From DATAZK01 sp963731205 (GTDB lineage: Bacteria > Actinomycetota > Actinomycetes > Frankiales > Frankiaceae), in the NCBI GenBank assembly GCA_963731205.1, contig CAVSUJ010000001.1, positions 1,364,001 through 1,428,000 on the forward strand: 64,000 bases of DNA, in the 5' to 3' direction. Made by a program: the position numbers and the translations under genes. This document shows positions 16,562 through 23,900 of this stretch, piece after piece. The notes under the pieces were generated by a model. That model had not been told where the DNA came from and searched no databases. It saw nothing but the letters and a program-made list of their open reading frames with translations. Within the stretch, counting starts at the first letter, position 1; each line of letters opens with the position of its first letter.

Positions 16562-16750
16562 TTACTGAACGGTGACCACCGTGATGCCGCCGACGAGCCC
16601 GCCCAGAATCGTGATCACCACAAAGAAGACCATCATGTTGCGGATCGAGCGCAGATGAGCCTCGATCTGGATGAGAGCCGCCGCAGACGCGTGCTCAGCC
16701 GGAGTCGCTGCCCAGCCTTGCTGGAATGGCCCTTGGGGCTGTGATGTCAT
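16562..16750 (-). CDS. Small tail-anchored membrane protein
   Basis: A 62-residue protein: a Gln/Ala-rich N-terminus (MTSQPQGPFQQGW), a short amphipathic helix (ALIQIEAHLRSIRNM) and one C-terminal membrane helix (MVFFVVITILGGLVGGITVV). The ATG overlaps the TGA of the upstream lipoprotein gene in ATGA, so the two are translationally coupled. Probably the last intact gene of the operon carried by the tRNA-His element. Function unknown; no known family recognised. Confidence 0.7.
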   Translation of the reverse strand: MTSQPQGPFQQGWAATPAEHASAAALIQIEAHLRSIRNMMVFFVVITILGGLVGGITVVTVQ

Positions 16751-17298
16751 TCGCTCAGCGCTTTCTGGATCTGGTCGGCGGTGAAGGACGAGTAGGGCAG
16801 CAGTGACGCTGACGCCTTCCCGGCAGCTGTTGCGAGCGGAGATATTTGCCCCTCCGGGCCTGCGCACGGGTCGGTGTTCGTGGGGTCTACGCCGAGCTGC
16901 TGCAAGGCCGTGTCGAGGCAGCTCGAGGTGGCGTTCAGCCCGTCAGCGAGCGCGCTCAGCGCATCGGTCAACTGGCCGGTATCCACTCCCTGCAGGCCCC
17001 CGGCTATCTGAGATGCCCGTTGCACGCTCGAGGCCGCCTGGGTGAACTGGCTGGCGATACCCCCCAGTGACCCGGCAGCGTCAAGGTGGTTGAGGATGTG
17101 CGTCGCTGCCTCGACGTTAGTGAAGACCCGGTCGACGTCCTCACGCGAAGGCGTGGGTGTCGCCGATGGCGCCGGCGACGCAGAGGTCGGAGCAGCGGTG
17201 GGCGCCGCGATGGTGCCGCCTCCACCCGACGACCCGCAGCCCACGATCAGGGCCACAGGAACCACAACAAACGTGCGTCTCCACCGCATCCCCGGCAT
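16747..17298 (-). CDS. Putative lipoprotein of the tRNA-His element
   Basis: A 183-residue protein beginning MPGMRWRRTFVVVPVALIVG followed by the lipobox cysteine (IVGC), so it is probably exported and lipid-anchored. After a Ser/Thr/Pro/Ala linker comes a helical domain of about 130 residues with four cysteines in the second half (SSCLDTAL and NTDPCAGPEG contain two). The chosen ATG (17298) has GAGG eight bases upstream; 17289 is an alternative. It starts 19 bp after the stop of the CYWER lipoprotein gene and overlaps the membrane peptide gene. No family recognised. Confidence 0.7.
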   Translation of the reverse strand: MPGMRWRRTFVVVPVALIVGCGSSGGGGTIAAPTAAPTSASPAPSATPTPSREDVDRVFTNVEAATHILNHLDAAGSLGGIASQFTQAASSVQRASQIAGGLQGVDTGQLTDALSALADGLNATSSCLDTALQQLGVDPTNTDPCAGPEGQISPLATAAGKASASLLPYSSFTADQIQKALSE

Positions 17299-17317
17299 CC
17301 TTATATCCTCGATCGGG

Positions 17318-17887
17318 TCAGTTGCCGATTCGAGTCCAGTTCCCGCACGCTGAGCTCGAGAAGCCGGCATCTGTCGGGGCGATCGTCACGACCTGGCGGC
17401 CGCCGCCAAGCCCATTGGCGATGATCGCATCAGCATCGCCGGTCCACGAGCTCACGCGCTCCCAGTAGCACGAGTCGCCCCCGGGAGCGGCGTACGTGCC
17501 GGGGAGGAGATCTGTCGGGATCCGGTACTCGCCATCTTTGGCCGTAACGCGGTTCGGGTTGTACGACGTGGCCTTCGGCGTATCCCAGATGCCGCACCCG
17601 TTGCTGCTCACCGCCCGATCAGTCGGCAGCACCTGCATGAACTGGCGCCCATCTGACGCCAGGCCGTTCGCAAGAATCCCCGAAACCTCACCTGAGGTGT
17701 CGCTGCGCCGCTCCCAATAGCAGAAGCCGCCCGCCGGCACCGCCGCCGTGTACAACCCCGACTTCGCCTGACCTCCCGCTCCACCGACGAGCGTCGTCCC
17801 GTCCCCGAAGCAGCCAGCCAGACCTCCAACGAGCCCGACGAATGCAGCGACCTTTGCAACGCCCCCGATGCGTTTCATGCCGGGCAT
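17318..17887 (-). CDS. Lipoprotein with two tandem CYWER-type repeat domains
   Basis: A 189-residue protein with signal peptide and lipobox (GLVGGLAGC). The mature part has two repeats of about 60 residues. The first has GGFCYWERRSD, GILANGL, VLPTDRAVSSNGCGIW; the second has DSCYWERVSS, IIANGL, TIAPTDAGFSSSACGNW. Each keeps two cysteines (CYWER and CG-x-W), suggesting one disulfide per domain. Between them lies DGEYRIPTDLLPGTYAAPGG, a motif common in secreted actinobacterial proteins of unknown function. It is the first gene of a three-gene operon on the tRNA-His element. Start could also be 17878. Confidence 0.75.
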   Translation of the reverse strand: MPGMKRIGGVAKVAAFVGLVGGLAGCFGDGTTLVGGAGGQAKSGLYTAAVPAGGFCYWERRSDTSGEVSGILANGLASDGRQFMQVLPTDRAVSSNGCGIWDTPKATSYNPNRVTAKDGEYRIPTDLLPGTYAAPGGDSCYWERVSSWTGDADAIIANGLGGGRQVVTIAPTDAGFSSSACGNWTRIGN

Positions 17888-18345
17888 GGTCACATGCCGA
17901 TTACGTCGCTGTCTCACAAAGCCCCAAAAGCGACGCCTCCGGCCCCCAGGTCAATGGCTCGCTGTGTGTACGCACTGCGCACGCAAGCCGTTGGAGGAGA
18001 CCCCGTTTTCGGGCAATGAGTGGACGGGCTGGACGCTTTGACGTGCAGGTCAGCGCATATGCGCAGGTAAGGCCCTGAGGCCGGAACGAGTTCAAGTCCC
18101 GTCACTCACCCCAAACATTTCGGCTCCGGCCGGAGGCTCTCGGTCCACCACGTGTGGTGGCGCGGATGATGGGCCGGGTACTCGTGCGGTTGCGTTGACG
18201 CGCCCCGCAATGCATCGCAGGGATACGCGGCGTGGCAACCAGGAGCTCACCGGCGGTGCTCCTGGCCCGCCCTCGCCAGGCACTACTGCATCGCCCTCAA
18301 ATCGACCGCTTCTGGCCAGCGATAGGACCAGCAAAGAACGACGGG
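17888..18345. other. Gene-poor stretch spanning the right repeat
   Basis: Apart from the repeat at 18090-18114 I see no convincing gene. Short frames that run through the repeat look non-coding. CCACCAC-GT-GTGGTGG at 18145-18160 is a near-perfect palindrome just outside the element. Confidence 0.5.
18090..18114 (+). repeat. attR-like direct repeat (copy 2)
   Basis: A second perfect copy of the tRNA-His 3' end, not part of a complete tRNA. The base before it (A) differs from copy 1 (G), as does the base after it, so 25 bp is the exact length of identity. Confidence 0.9.
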
Positions 18346-18807
18346 TCAAGGACACGTCTCGGTCTGCACGCGTACGACGGCGAAGTTGGGAGTCTCGCCG
18401 GCCGTCACCGTCGCGCCCGGTGGAATGCTTTGGCTGCACACCTGCCAATCGCGATCGAGTATCTGGTGGCGCCCGGCTCCGGTGGCGTCGGACGACGAAC
18501 TGTAATAGAGCGGGTTTCCCGAAATTCTCTGGAGATCATCCTGCGCATCTTGTAGAACCTGGCCGACCTCGTTGGGCATCACAAAAGACGTCGACTCCGC
18601 CGCTGGAGAACTTGACGGCGCGGTGGAAGGTGCGGTGGTTGGTAAAGGCGCCGGAGCGGTCGCCCGCGGCACCTTCGACGTCGCCACCGGTGACGAGGGT
18701 GCGGTCGTATTTGTTATCGAGCTGGAGCCACCAGTCCCGGTGGATGAGCCACAAGCAACCAGCGCTGACGCGGTCAAAGCCGCGGAAACCAGACAGAGAT
18801 TTCGCAT
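18346..18807 (-). CDS. Lipoprotein with C-terminal PASTA-like domain
   Basis: A 153-residue protein: signal peptide MRNLCLVSAALTASALVAC with a lipobox Cys, a Ser/Thr/Pro-rich linker, then a domain of about 75 residues reading FVMPNEVGQVLQDAQDDLQR, GAGRHQILDRDWQVCSQSIP and AVVRVQTETCP. The (V)MPN-x-VG-x-x-L-x-x-A-x-x-x-L start and the W-x-V-C-x-Q-x-P-x-x-G core are typical of PASTA domains, which in other proteins sense muropeptides. Two cysteines could form a disulfide. It lies just outside the tRNA-His element. ATG 18819 is an alternative start with less support. Confidence 0.75.
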   Translation of the reverse strand: MRNLCLVSAALTASALVACGSSTGTGGSSSITNTTAPSSPVATSKVPRATAPAPLPTTAPSTAPSSSPAAESTSFVMPNEVGQVLQDAQDDLQRISGNPLYYSSSSDATGAGRHQILDRDWQVCSQSIPPGATVTAGETPNFAVVRVQTETCP

Positions 18808-18843
18808 TACCAGCCCCATTCAGAAGCATTCGGGTCAGAGGTC

Positions 18844-18866
18844 ATTTCGGGATTCACTCCCGAAAT
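18844..18866 (-). terminator. Hairpin between DUF898 and PASTA lipoprotein genes
   Basis: ATTTCGGGA and TCCCGAAAT form a perfect 9-bp stem with loop TTCAC. It lies after the DUF898 stop on the minus strand and before the PASTA gene; no clear T-run, so it may also be an operator. Confidence 0.45.
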
Positions 18867-18918
18867 CCTTCTCCGAAATCGCTTCGGGAACGACGCTCCT
18901 GAGCTGCCTCGAGCTGGA

Positions 18919-19305
18919 TCAGCCGTGCGCCTGCGCGTGCACCGGGCCCTCAAACCGGGTGTGCTCCCATTTGAAACGGGCGATCCTCGGACCGACCCAG
19001 AAAGCGTAGACGCCAAGTGTGACGAGACACAGCAAGAACCACTTGATCCAGTTGCCGAACAACTCCCAGGCGCTGCCGTCGAACCTCAAGCGATAGCCGT
19101 CGATAAAGGAGTGTTTGGCCCGCCAGCGTTCGACTAGCACGAGCGCGAATGGGTAGCAAATTCCTAGTGTGAGCACAGTGACGAGCAGCGCGAGTATGCC
19201 CGTGCCGAAATACGTGGCGGCACCGCCGTCGAACGCGAACTGCCGACCCCCGCGGATAGCTCCTGGCGCGTGGCCAGGCTGATATGGGCTCGAAGCATAG
19301 GTCAT
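18919..19305 (-). CDS. DUF898-like membrane protein
   Basis: A 128-residue protein starting MTYASSPYQPGHAP after GGGGA. It has FAFDGGAATYFGTGILALLV, LGICYPFALVLVERWRAKH, then FIDGYRLRFDGSAWELFGNW and LLCLVTLGVYAFWVGPRIA. This repeated pattern (FxGGxxxYFGxxI, TLGxYxPFAxxR) is that of DUF898, with two pairs of helices. Function unknown. It precedes the PASTA lipoprotein gene on the same strand with a hairpin between them. Confidence 0.8.
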   Translation of the reverse strand: MTYASSPYQPGHAPGAIRGGRQFAFDGGAATYFGTGILALLVTVLTLGICYPFALVLVERWRAKHSFIDGYRLRFDGSAWELFGNWIKWFLLCLVTLGVYAFWVGPRIARFKWEHTRFEGPVHAQAHG

Positions 19306-19456
19306 TAGTTCCCCCTCATGGCGTGGGGTACGAGGGTGACACACTCCTGCGGATTTCAAGCCTTTCGAAAAGGGTTGCCTTCGAAGGTTCTCTGGTCGGT
19401 AACGTCGGCTGGCCTTCCGCTGGCGAGGCGATCACCGAGGTGTGGAGAATGGCGCG

Positions 19457-21046
19457 GTGAACCCCCTCGAGGCCGAGTACGACGACAGCTACGACGACAT
19501 CGTGGTGGGCGGCGGGAGTGCCGGCGCAGCCATCGCGAGCCGATTGACCGAGTTCACCGACCGCCGTGTCCTGCTGCTCGAGGCAGGCCCCGACCACCTC
19601 GAACCGGACGAGGCCGACCGGCTGACCAATCCCATGACGTTCGCCCAGGCCCTGACGGCGTGGGGGCTCAACGCCACCCTCGGCGTGGGCCGCGAGCTCG
19701 GCTACGCGCAGGGCAAGGTGGTCGGCGGCGGCTCGGCCGTCAACGGTGCGCTGGCCTTACGCGGGATGCCGGCGGACTACGACCGCTGGGCCGCCGAGGG
19801 CGCCACCGGCTGGAATTGGGAGGCGCTGCTCCCCGCGTTCCGCAGGCTCGAAACAGACCGCGACTTCAAGAACGAACTGCACGGCAGTGAGGGCCCGGTG
19901 ACCATCCGGCGGTGGGCGCAGTCCGAGCTGATTGCGATCCAGCAGGCGTTTCTCGGTGCGGCGCTCGAGTCCGGCTTCGGTGTGACCGAGGACCACAACG
20001 ACCCATCGTCCACGGGCGTCGGGCCGTTTCCGATGAATCGCGACGGCGACATCCGGCTCTCCACCGCACTCACCTACCTCACCCAGGCCCGGTCGCGCGC
20101 CAACCTGACGGTCGCCGGCGATGCCAGAGTCGACCGGATCGTCCTCGATGAAGCTCAGTCCGGCTTGCGTGTGGCCGGTGTCGAAATCACCCGCGGCACC
20201 AGGTCTTCCACCGTCGCCGCCGAGCGCGTCATCGTGACCGCCGGGGCGCTCGCCTCCCCCGCATTGCTCGCCCGCTCAGGCATCGGGCCGGCGGACGAGC
20301 TGGCCGCCCTCGGCATCCGTTGCGTGGTCGACAATCCCCACGTCGGCGCCAATCTGATGGACCACCCCGGCACGCTCATCTTCCTGGCGCCGACCGACCC
20401 GGACCTCTGCGATCCCTTCGGGCCCGCATATCAAATCGGCATCCGGTGGACGTCAGGACTCGGCACCGAGAACGACATGCTCACCGGGATGATGAATTAC
20501 TGGAACACCAGCTTCGATCCTGATCTGAAGGCCGCGGCCGGGACCGACTACATCTTCGCCCTGACAGCCGGATGCCACGAACCCCGCTCGCGGGGACGCC
20601 TGCGCCTCGTCGACGCCGATCCCGCGACCCCACCCGCCATCGACTTCGACATGCTCAGCGTGCGGCTCGATGAGGACCGCTTGGTCACCGGGCTTCGGCT
20701 GCTGCACCGCCTGGCCCACTCCGAAGCCATGAAGCCGGTGTCGCGCGGCATCCTGCTGCTGAACGAGGCGGCGTTCGAGGCGGATGAGCGGGGGGATGAC
20801 TCAGCGTTGCGCGCCTACGTGCACGCGACGCTCGGGCCCTGGTATCACGCCAGCGGGACGTGCCGGATGGGTTCGAGTCCGGAGCAGGGCGCCGTCGTCG
20901 ACCCGTCATTGCAGGTGCACGGCGTCAAGGGGCTACACGTTGCCGACGCGTCCGTCATCCCCGTGATCCCAAGAGCTGCAACGAATCTGACCGTTCTCGC
21001 CGTCGCCGAGCGGGCGGCCGACATCCTCGCGGGAGCTACCTCATGA
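19457..21046 (+). CDS. GMC family FAD-dependent oxidoreductase (choline dehydrogenase-like)
   Basis: A protein of about 529 residues with the N-terminal FAD motif DIVVGGGSAGAAIASRL and LLLEAGPDH, the GMC signature GKVVGGGSAVNGALALRG, and the active-site region WYHASGTCRMG near the C-terminus (catalytic His), ending with the GMC terminal motif PRAATNLTVLAVAERAADIL. It oxidises an alcohol to an aldehyde. It overlaps the downstream aldehyde dehydrogenase gene in ATGA, so alcohol-to-acid oxidation in two steps is likely. GTG 19457 follows GGAGA; GTG 19442 is an alternative. The substrate is unknown. Confidence 0.9.
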   Translation: MNPLEAEYDDSYDDIVVGGGSAGAAIASRLTEFTDRRVLLLEAGPDHLEPDEADRLTNPMTFAQALTAWGLNATLGVGRELGYAQGKVVGGGSAVNGALALRGMPADYDRWAAEGATGWNWEALLPAFRRLETDRDFKNELHGSEGPVTIRRWAQSELIAIQQAFLGAALESGFGVTEDHNDPSSTGVGPFPMNRDGDIRLSTALTYLTQARSRANLTVAGDARVDRIVLDEAQSGLRVAGVEITRGTRSSTVAAERVIVTAGALASPALLARSGIGPADELAALGIRCVVDNPHVGANLMDHPGTLIFLAPTDPDLCDPFGPAYQIGIRWTSGLGTENDMLTGMMNYWNTSFDPDLKAAAGTDYIFALTAGCHEPRSRGRLRLVDADPATPPAIDFDMLSVRLDEDRLVTGLRLLHRLAHSEAMKPVSRGILLLNEAAFEADERGDDSALRAYVHATLGPWYHASGTCRMGSSPEQGAVVDPSLQVHGVKGLHVADASVIPVIPRAATNLTVLAVAERAADILAGATS

Positions 21047-22515
21047 GCGACGCCGAGACGTGTGACTTCGACCGACTGCTGGTCGGCAGCCACTGGGCCG
21101 AACCGGCAACGAACGATCGGCTCGAGATCTTCTCGCCGGCGAACGGTGAGCGGGTCGGCACGGCGCCGCATGCCTCGCCGGCCGACGTCGACAAGGCCGT
21201 CACCGCCGCCCGCCGCGCCTTCGACATCGGTCCCTGGCCACGGCTCACGACGGCCGAGCGGATCGCTGCGCTCACGCCGATACGGCAACGGCTCGAGGCA
21301 CTCGTCGCCGACCTTGACGTGCTTGCCACCCGGGAAAACGGAGTGCCCATCTCGGTGCAGCCGACGATGAGCGCCGTCGCTGTTTTCGACTGGTACCTCA
21401 GGGAAGCCGCCCGCCGCGAAGACAGCGAGCAGCGCACCGGCGCCTTCGGTACGCGGGGCACGATCTACCGCGAGCCGGTCGGCGTCGTGGCGGGCGTCGT
21501 GCCCTGGAACGGTCCGCTGCTCCAAGCTGTCGGGAAGCTGGTACCCGCGCTGCTTTCCGGATGCACAGTCGTCCTCAAACCGGCTCCCGAAACTCCGCTC
21601 TCCAGCCTGGTGCTCGCCAGCCTGTTCGCCGACGCAAATCTCCCCGATGGTGTGGTCAGCATCCTGCCCGGCGACCGCGATACCGGACGTCATCTGGTGA
21701 GCCACCCGGGCGTCGACGCAGTCGCCTTCACCGGCAGCACCGCAGCAGGCCGGCTCATCGCCGAGGAGACCGGACGCTCGCTCAAACGCGTCACGCTCGA
21801 ACTCGGCGGCAAGTCGGCAGCGGTGGTGCTCGACGACGCCGATCCTGCTGCAACGGCGACGCTCGTGGCCCTCGGATGCATGGCGTACAGCGGTCAGGCG
21901 TGTGCTGCGCTGACCCGTGCGCTGATCCCGGTGACCCGCTACGACGAGTTCGCGTCAGCGATCGACGCCGCCATCGGTGCCATGCCGGTCGGCGACCCGC
22001 TCGATCCGGCGACGGTCATCGGCCCGCTCCTCGCCGAGCGTCAGCTCAAGCGCGTCCTGGACTACATCGATTCCGGTATCCAGCAGGGGGCCAAGGCCAT
22101 GCGCGGCGGCGGCCGCCTTGCCGATCGTCCTGAAGGCTGGTTCGTCGAGCCGACGATTCTCACCGGTGTCGACAACGCGATGCGCGTCGCCCAGGAAGAG
22201 ATCTTCGGTCCAGTGCTCTGCCTCATCCCGTACGAGACCGAGGTGGAGGCGATCCACCTCGCGAACGACACCCAGTACGGGCTGTCGGGAGCCGTCTTCA
22301 GCACCGACGACGAGCGCGCCACCCGCGTCGCACGCGCACTACGCACGGGCAGCGTCGGGATCAACGCGCTGGCAGGCGATGTCGGGCTGCCCTTCGGCGG
22401 ATACAAGTGCTCGGGGATCGGACGCGAGTTCAGCAGCGAGACGTTCGATCACTTCACCGAACTGAAGACCGTCGCCCGGATGGACACGGCCGGCTTCGGG
22501 CTGATGTCGGCCTAG
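21043..22515 (+). CDS. Aldehyde dehydrogenase
   Basis: A 490-residue NAD-dependent aldehyde dehydrogenase. It has VPWNGPLLQAVGKLVPAL (coenzyme site), the catalytic Glu in TLELGGKSAAVVLDDAD and the Cys in YSGQACAALTRAL. The C-terminal DVGLPFGGYKCSGIGREFS is typical of the family. It overlaps the GMC oxidoreductase gene by 4 bp, so it probably takes over that enzyme's aldehyde product. The start ATG 21043 is fixed by the overlap; frame continues further upstream but without support. It converges on the molybdenum hydroxylase operon. Confidence 0.92.
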   Translation: MSDAETCDFDRLLVGSHWAEPATNDRLEIFSPANGERVGTAPHASPADVDKAVTAARRAFDIGPWPRLTTAERIAALTPIRQRLEALVADLDVLATRENGVPISVQPTMSAVAVFDWYLREAARREDSEQRTGAFGTRGTIYREPVGVVAGVVPWNGPLLQAVGKLVPALLSGCTVVLKPAPETPLSSLVLASLFADANLPDGVVSILPGDRDTGRHLVSHPGVDAVAFTGSTAAGRLIAEETGRSLKRVTLELGGKSAAVVLDDADPAATATLVALGCMAYSGQACAALTRALIPVTRYDEFASAIDAAIGAMPVGDPLDPATVIGPLLAERQLKRVLDYIDSGIQQGAKAMRGGGRLADRPEGWFVEPTILTGVDNAMRVAQEEIFGPVLCLIPYETEVEAIHLANDTQYGLSGAVFSTDDERATRVARALRTGSVGINALAGDVGLPFGGYKCSGIGREFSSETFDHFTELKTVARMDTAGFGLMSA

Positions 22516-22564
22516 AGTTGCGCGATGCGCGCCTGCAGGTAGCCGTCGAGATCGAAGGGGCGTG

Positions 22565-23032
22565 TCATGCTTCTGCGGCCGCTCTCACCGCCGCGATGAT
22601 GCCCTGATAACCCGTGCAACGACAGAGGTTTCCGGACAGTCCCTGGCGGATCTGCTCATCCGTCGGATGCGGGTTGTCACGCAGCAATGCGGTCGCGCTC
22701 ACGACGAAGCCGGGTGTGCAAAACCCGCATTGCAGGCCGTGATTCTCACGGAACGCGAGCTGCAGGGCAGAGAGTGAACCGTCGGCTGCCGACAGCCCCT
22801 CCACGGTGGTGACTTCCCGGCCGTCGGCCTGGACCGCGAAAACCAGGCAGGCGCGTACCGCATCACCGTCGAGCAGGACCGTGCAGGCGCCGCAGACGCC
22901 GTGCTCGCAGCCGAGGTGGGTGCCCGTGAGGCCGCACCGCTCGCGTAAGAAATCGGCGAGGGTCAGGCGTGCTTCCACGATGTGCCGGCAGGGCATCCCG
23001 TTCACTTTCACCGTGACGGCGACCTCACCCAC
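22565..23032 (-). CDS. Molybdenum hydroxylase small subunit, 2Fe-2S (CoxS/CutS-like)
   Basis: A 155-residue iron-sulfur subunit of a xanthine oxidase family enzyme. The plant-type cluster is CEHGVCGACTVLLDG; the second cluster is LQCGFCTPGF with GNLCRCTGYQGI. It passes electrons from the Mo site to FAD. The GTG at 23032 overlaps the end of the FAD subunit gene and follows GAGGAGG; a start at 23056 is possible. The 3' neighbour is the convergent ALDH gene, 49 bp away. It is the last gene of an L-M-S operon. Confidence 0.93.
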   Translation of the reverse strand: MGEVAVTVKVNGMPCRHIVEARLTLADFLRERCGLTGTHLGCEHGVCGACTVLLDGDAVRACLVFAVQADGREVTTVEGLSAADGSLSALQLAFRENHGLQCGFCTPGFVVSATALLRDNPHPTDEQIRQGLSGNLCRCTGYQGIIAAVRAAAEA

Positions 23033-23900
23033 GACGGGCCTCCTCGGACGCGGCACGCCACGCTTTTGCGACCACGGCGGCGCCGACGCGGCGGCGGTAG
23101 TCGGCCGATCCGTGCAGATCTGAGGGGATCGATTCCAAGCCGGCCATGGCGAGCCGCCCGATCTCCGCGGGTTCGGCCTCGCTCACGAGGACGCCCTCCA
23201 GTGCCGCTTCTGCCGATGCCGCCCGCTCCGGCGTGGCGCCGAGACCGAGCAGGCCGATGCGGCAACGTCGAACGCGGTCGTCGTCAGCGAGCTCGACCGC
23301 CACGACCGCCCCGGCGATCGCGAAATCCCCATGGCGGCGGGCGAATTCTTCCACGGCGAAGCCGCACCGACCTACCCACACCGGGACGGTCACGGCCGTC
23401 AGCATCTCCTCGTCACCCAGCGCCGTCGACCACAGCCCGGTGAAGAACTCGGCCGCCGGCAGCACCCGCGTACCACTCGGCGACAGCACCTCGAACTCGG
23501 CCTCGAGCGCAAGAGCCGCAGCCGGATACTCGGCAGCGGGATCGGCGTGAGCCAGCGAGCCGCCGATGGTCCCCCGATTGCGGATCTGGAAGTGTCCGAT
23601 CAATGGGGTCGCGCGAGCGAGCAGCGGCGCAGCTTGGGCGATGACGGCCGAGTGCTCGATCTCGGCCTGCGTCGTCGCGGCGCCGATGTGCACCGATCCG
23701 TGACGACGCTCGATGCCGCTCAACTCGGCGATGCCCCCGATGTCGATGAGGTGCTCGAAAGCCGCCAGCCGCAGGGAAAGCAAGGGCACCAGACTTTGTC
23801 CACCGGCGAGCAATTTCGCACCGTCGCCGAGATCGGCGAGCATGGCGACGGCCTCGGCCGCCGTGGACGGGCGGTGGTAGTCGAAGGCCGACGGTTTCAC
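23025..23900 (-). CDS. Molybdenum hydroxylase medium subunit, FAD-binding (CoxM-like)
   Basis: A 291-residue FAD-binding protein of the CO dehydrogenase/xanthine dehydrogenase medium-subunit family. FAD-binding motifs are AKLLAGGQSLVPLLSLRLA and the later RNRGTIGGSLAHADPAAE. It takes electrons from the 2Fe-2S subunit. Its GTG overlaps the TGA of the large-subunit gene (GTGA), and its own 3' end overlaps the small-subunit start. Together they form a heterohexameric cytoplasmic hydroxylase. Confidence 0.92.
   Translation of the reverse strand: MKPSAFDYHRPSTAAEAVAMLADLGDGAKLLAGGQSLVPLLSLRLAAFEHLIDIGGIAELSGIERRHGSVHIGAATTQAEIEHSAVIAQAAPLLARATPLIGHFQIRNRGTIGGSLAHADPAAEYPAAALALEAEFEVLSPSGTRVLPAAEFFTGLWSTALGDEEMLTAVTVPVWVGRCGFAVEEFARRHGDFAIAGAVVAVELADDDRVRRCRIGLLGLGATPERAASAEAALEGVLVSEAEPAEIGRLAMAGLESIPSDLHGSADYRRRVGAAVVAKAWRAASEEARRG

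Larger units (their letters stand above)
16064..18114. mobile_element. Small tRNA-His-integrated element without integrase
   Basis: A 25-bp perfect direct repeat flanks the element: 16064-16088 (the 3' end of tRNA-His from the T loop plus CCA and AA) and 18090-18114. This is the attL/attR arrangement made by tyrosine integrases using a tRNA gene. Between them are three small minus-strand genes (tail-anchored peptide and two lipoproteins) and a protease fragment, but no recombinase, excisionase or replication gene. It is either a decayed island end or a cassette moved by a helper integrase. The intergenic sequence is less GC-rich than the flanking core genes. Confidence 0.8.

Noticed and set aside
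17901..18105. Two short minus-strand frames across the right repeat
   Set aside because: No ribosome-binding site, no family; they read through the tRNA fragment.
16064..18114. A complete prophage or integrative conjugative element
   Set aside because: No integrase, structural, replication or transfer genes are present; only small cargo.
19378..19387. CCTTCGAAGG palindrome before the GMC gene as an operator
   Set aside because: Only 10 bp and expected by chance at this GC content; no second copy noted.
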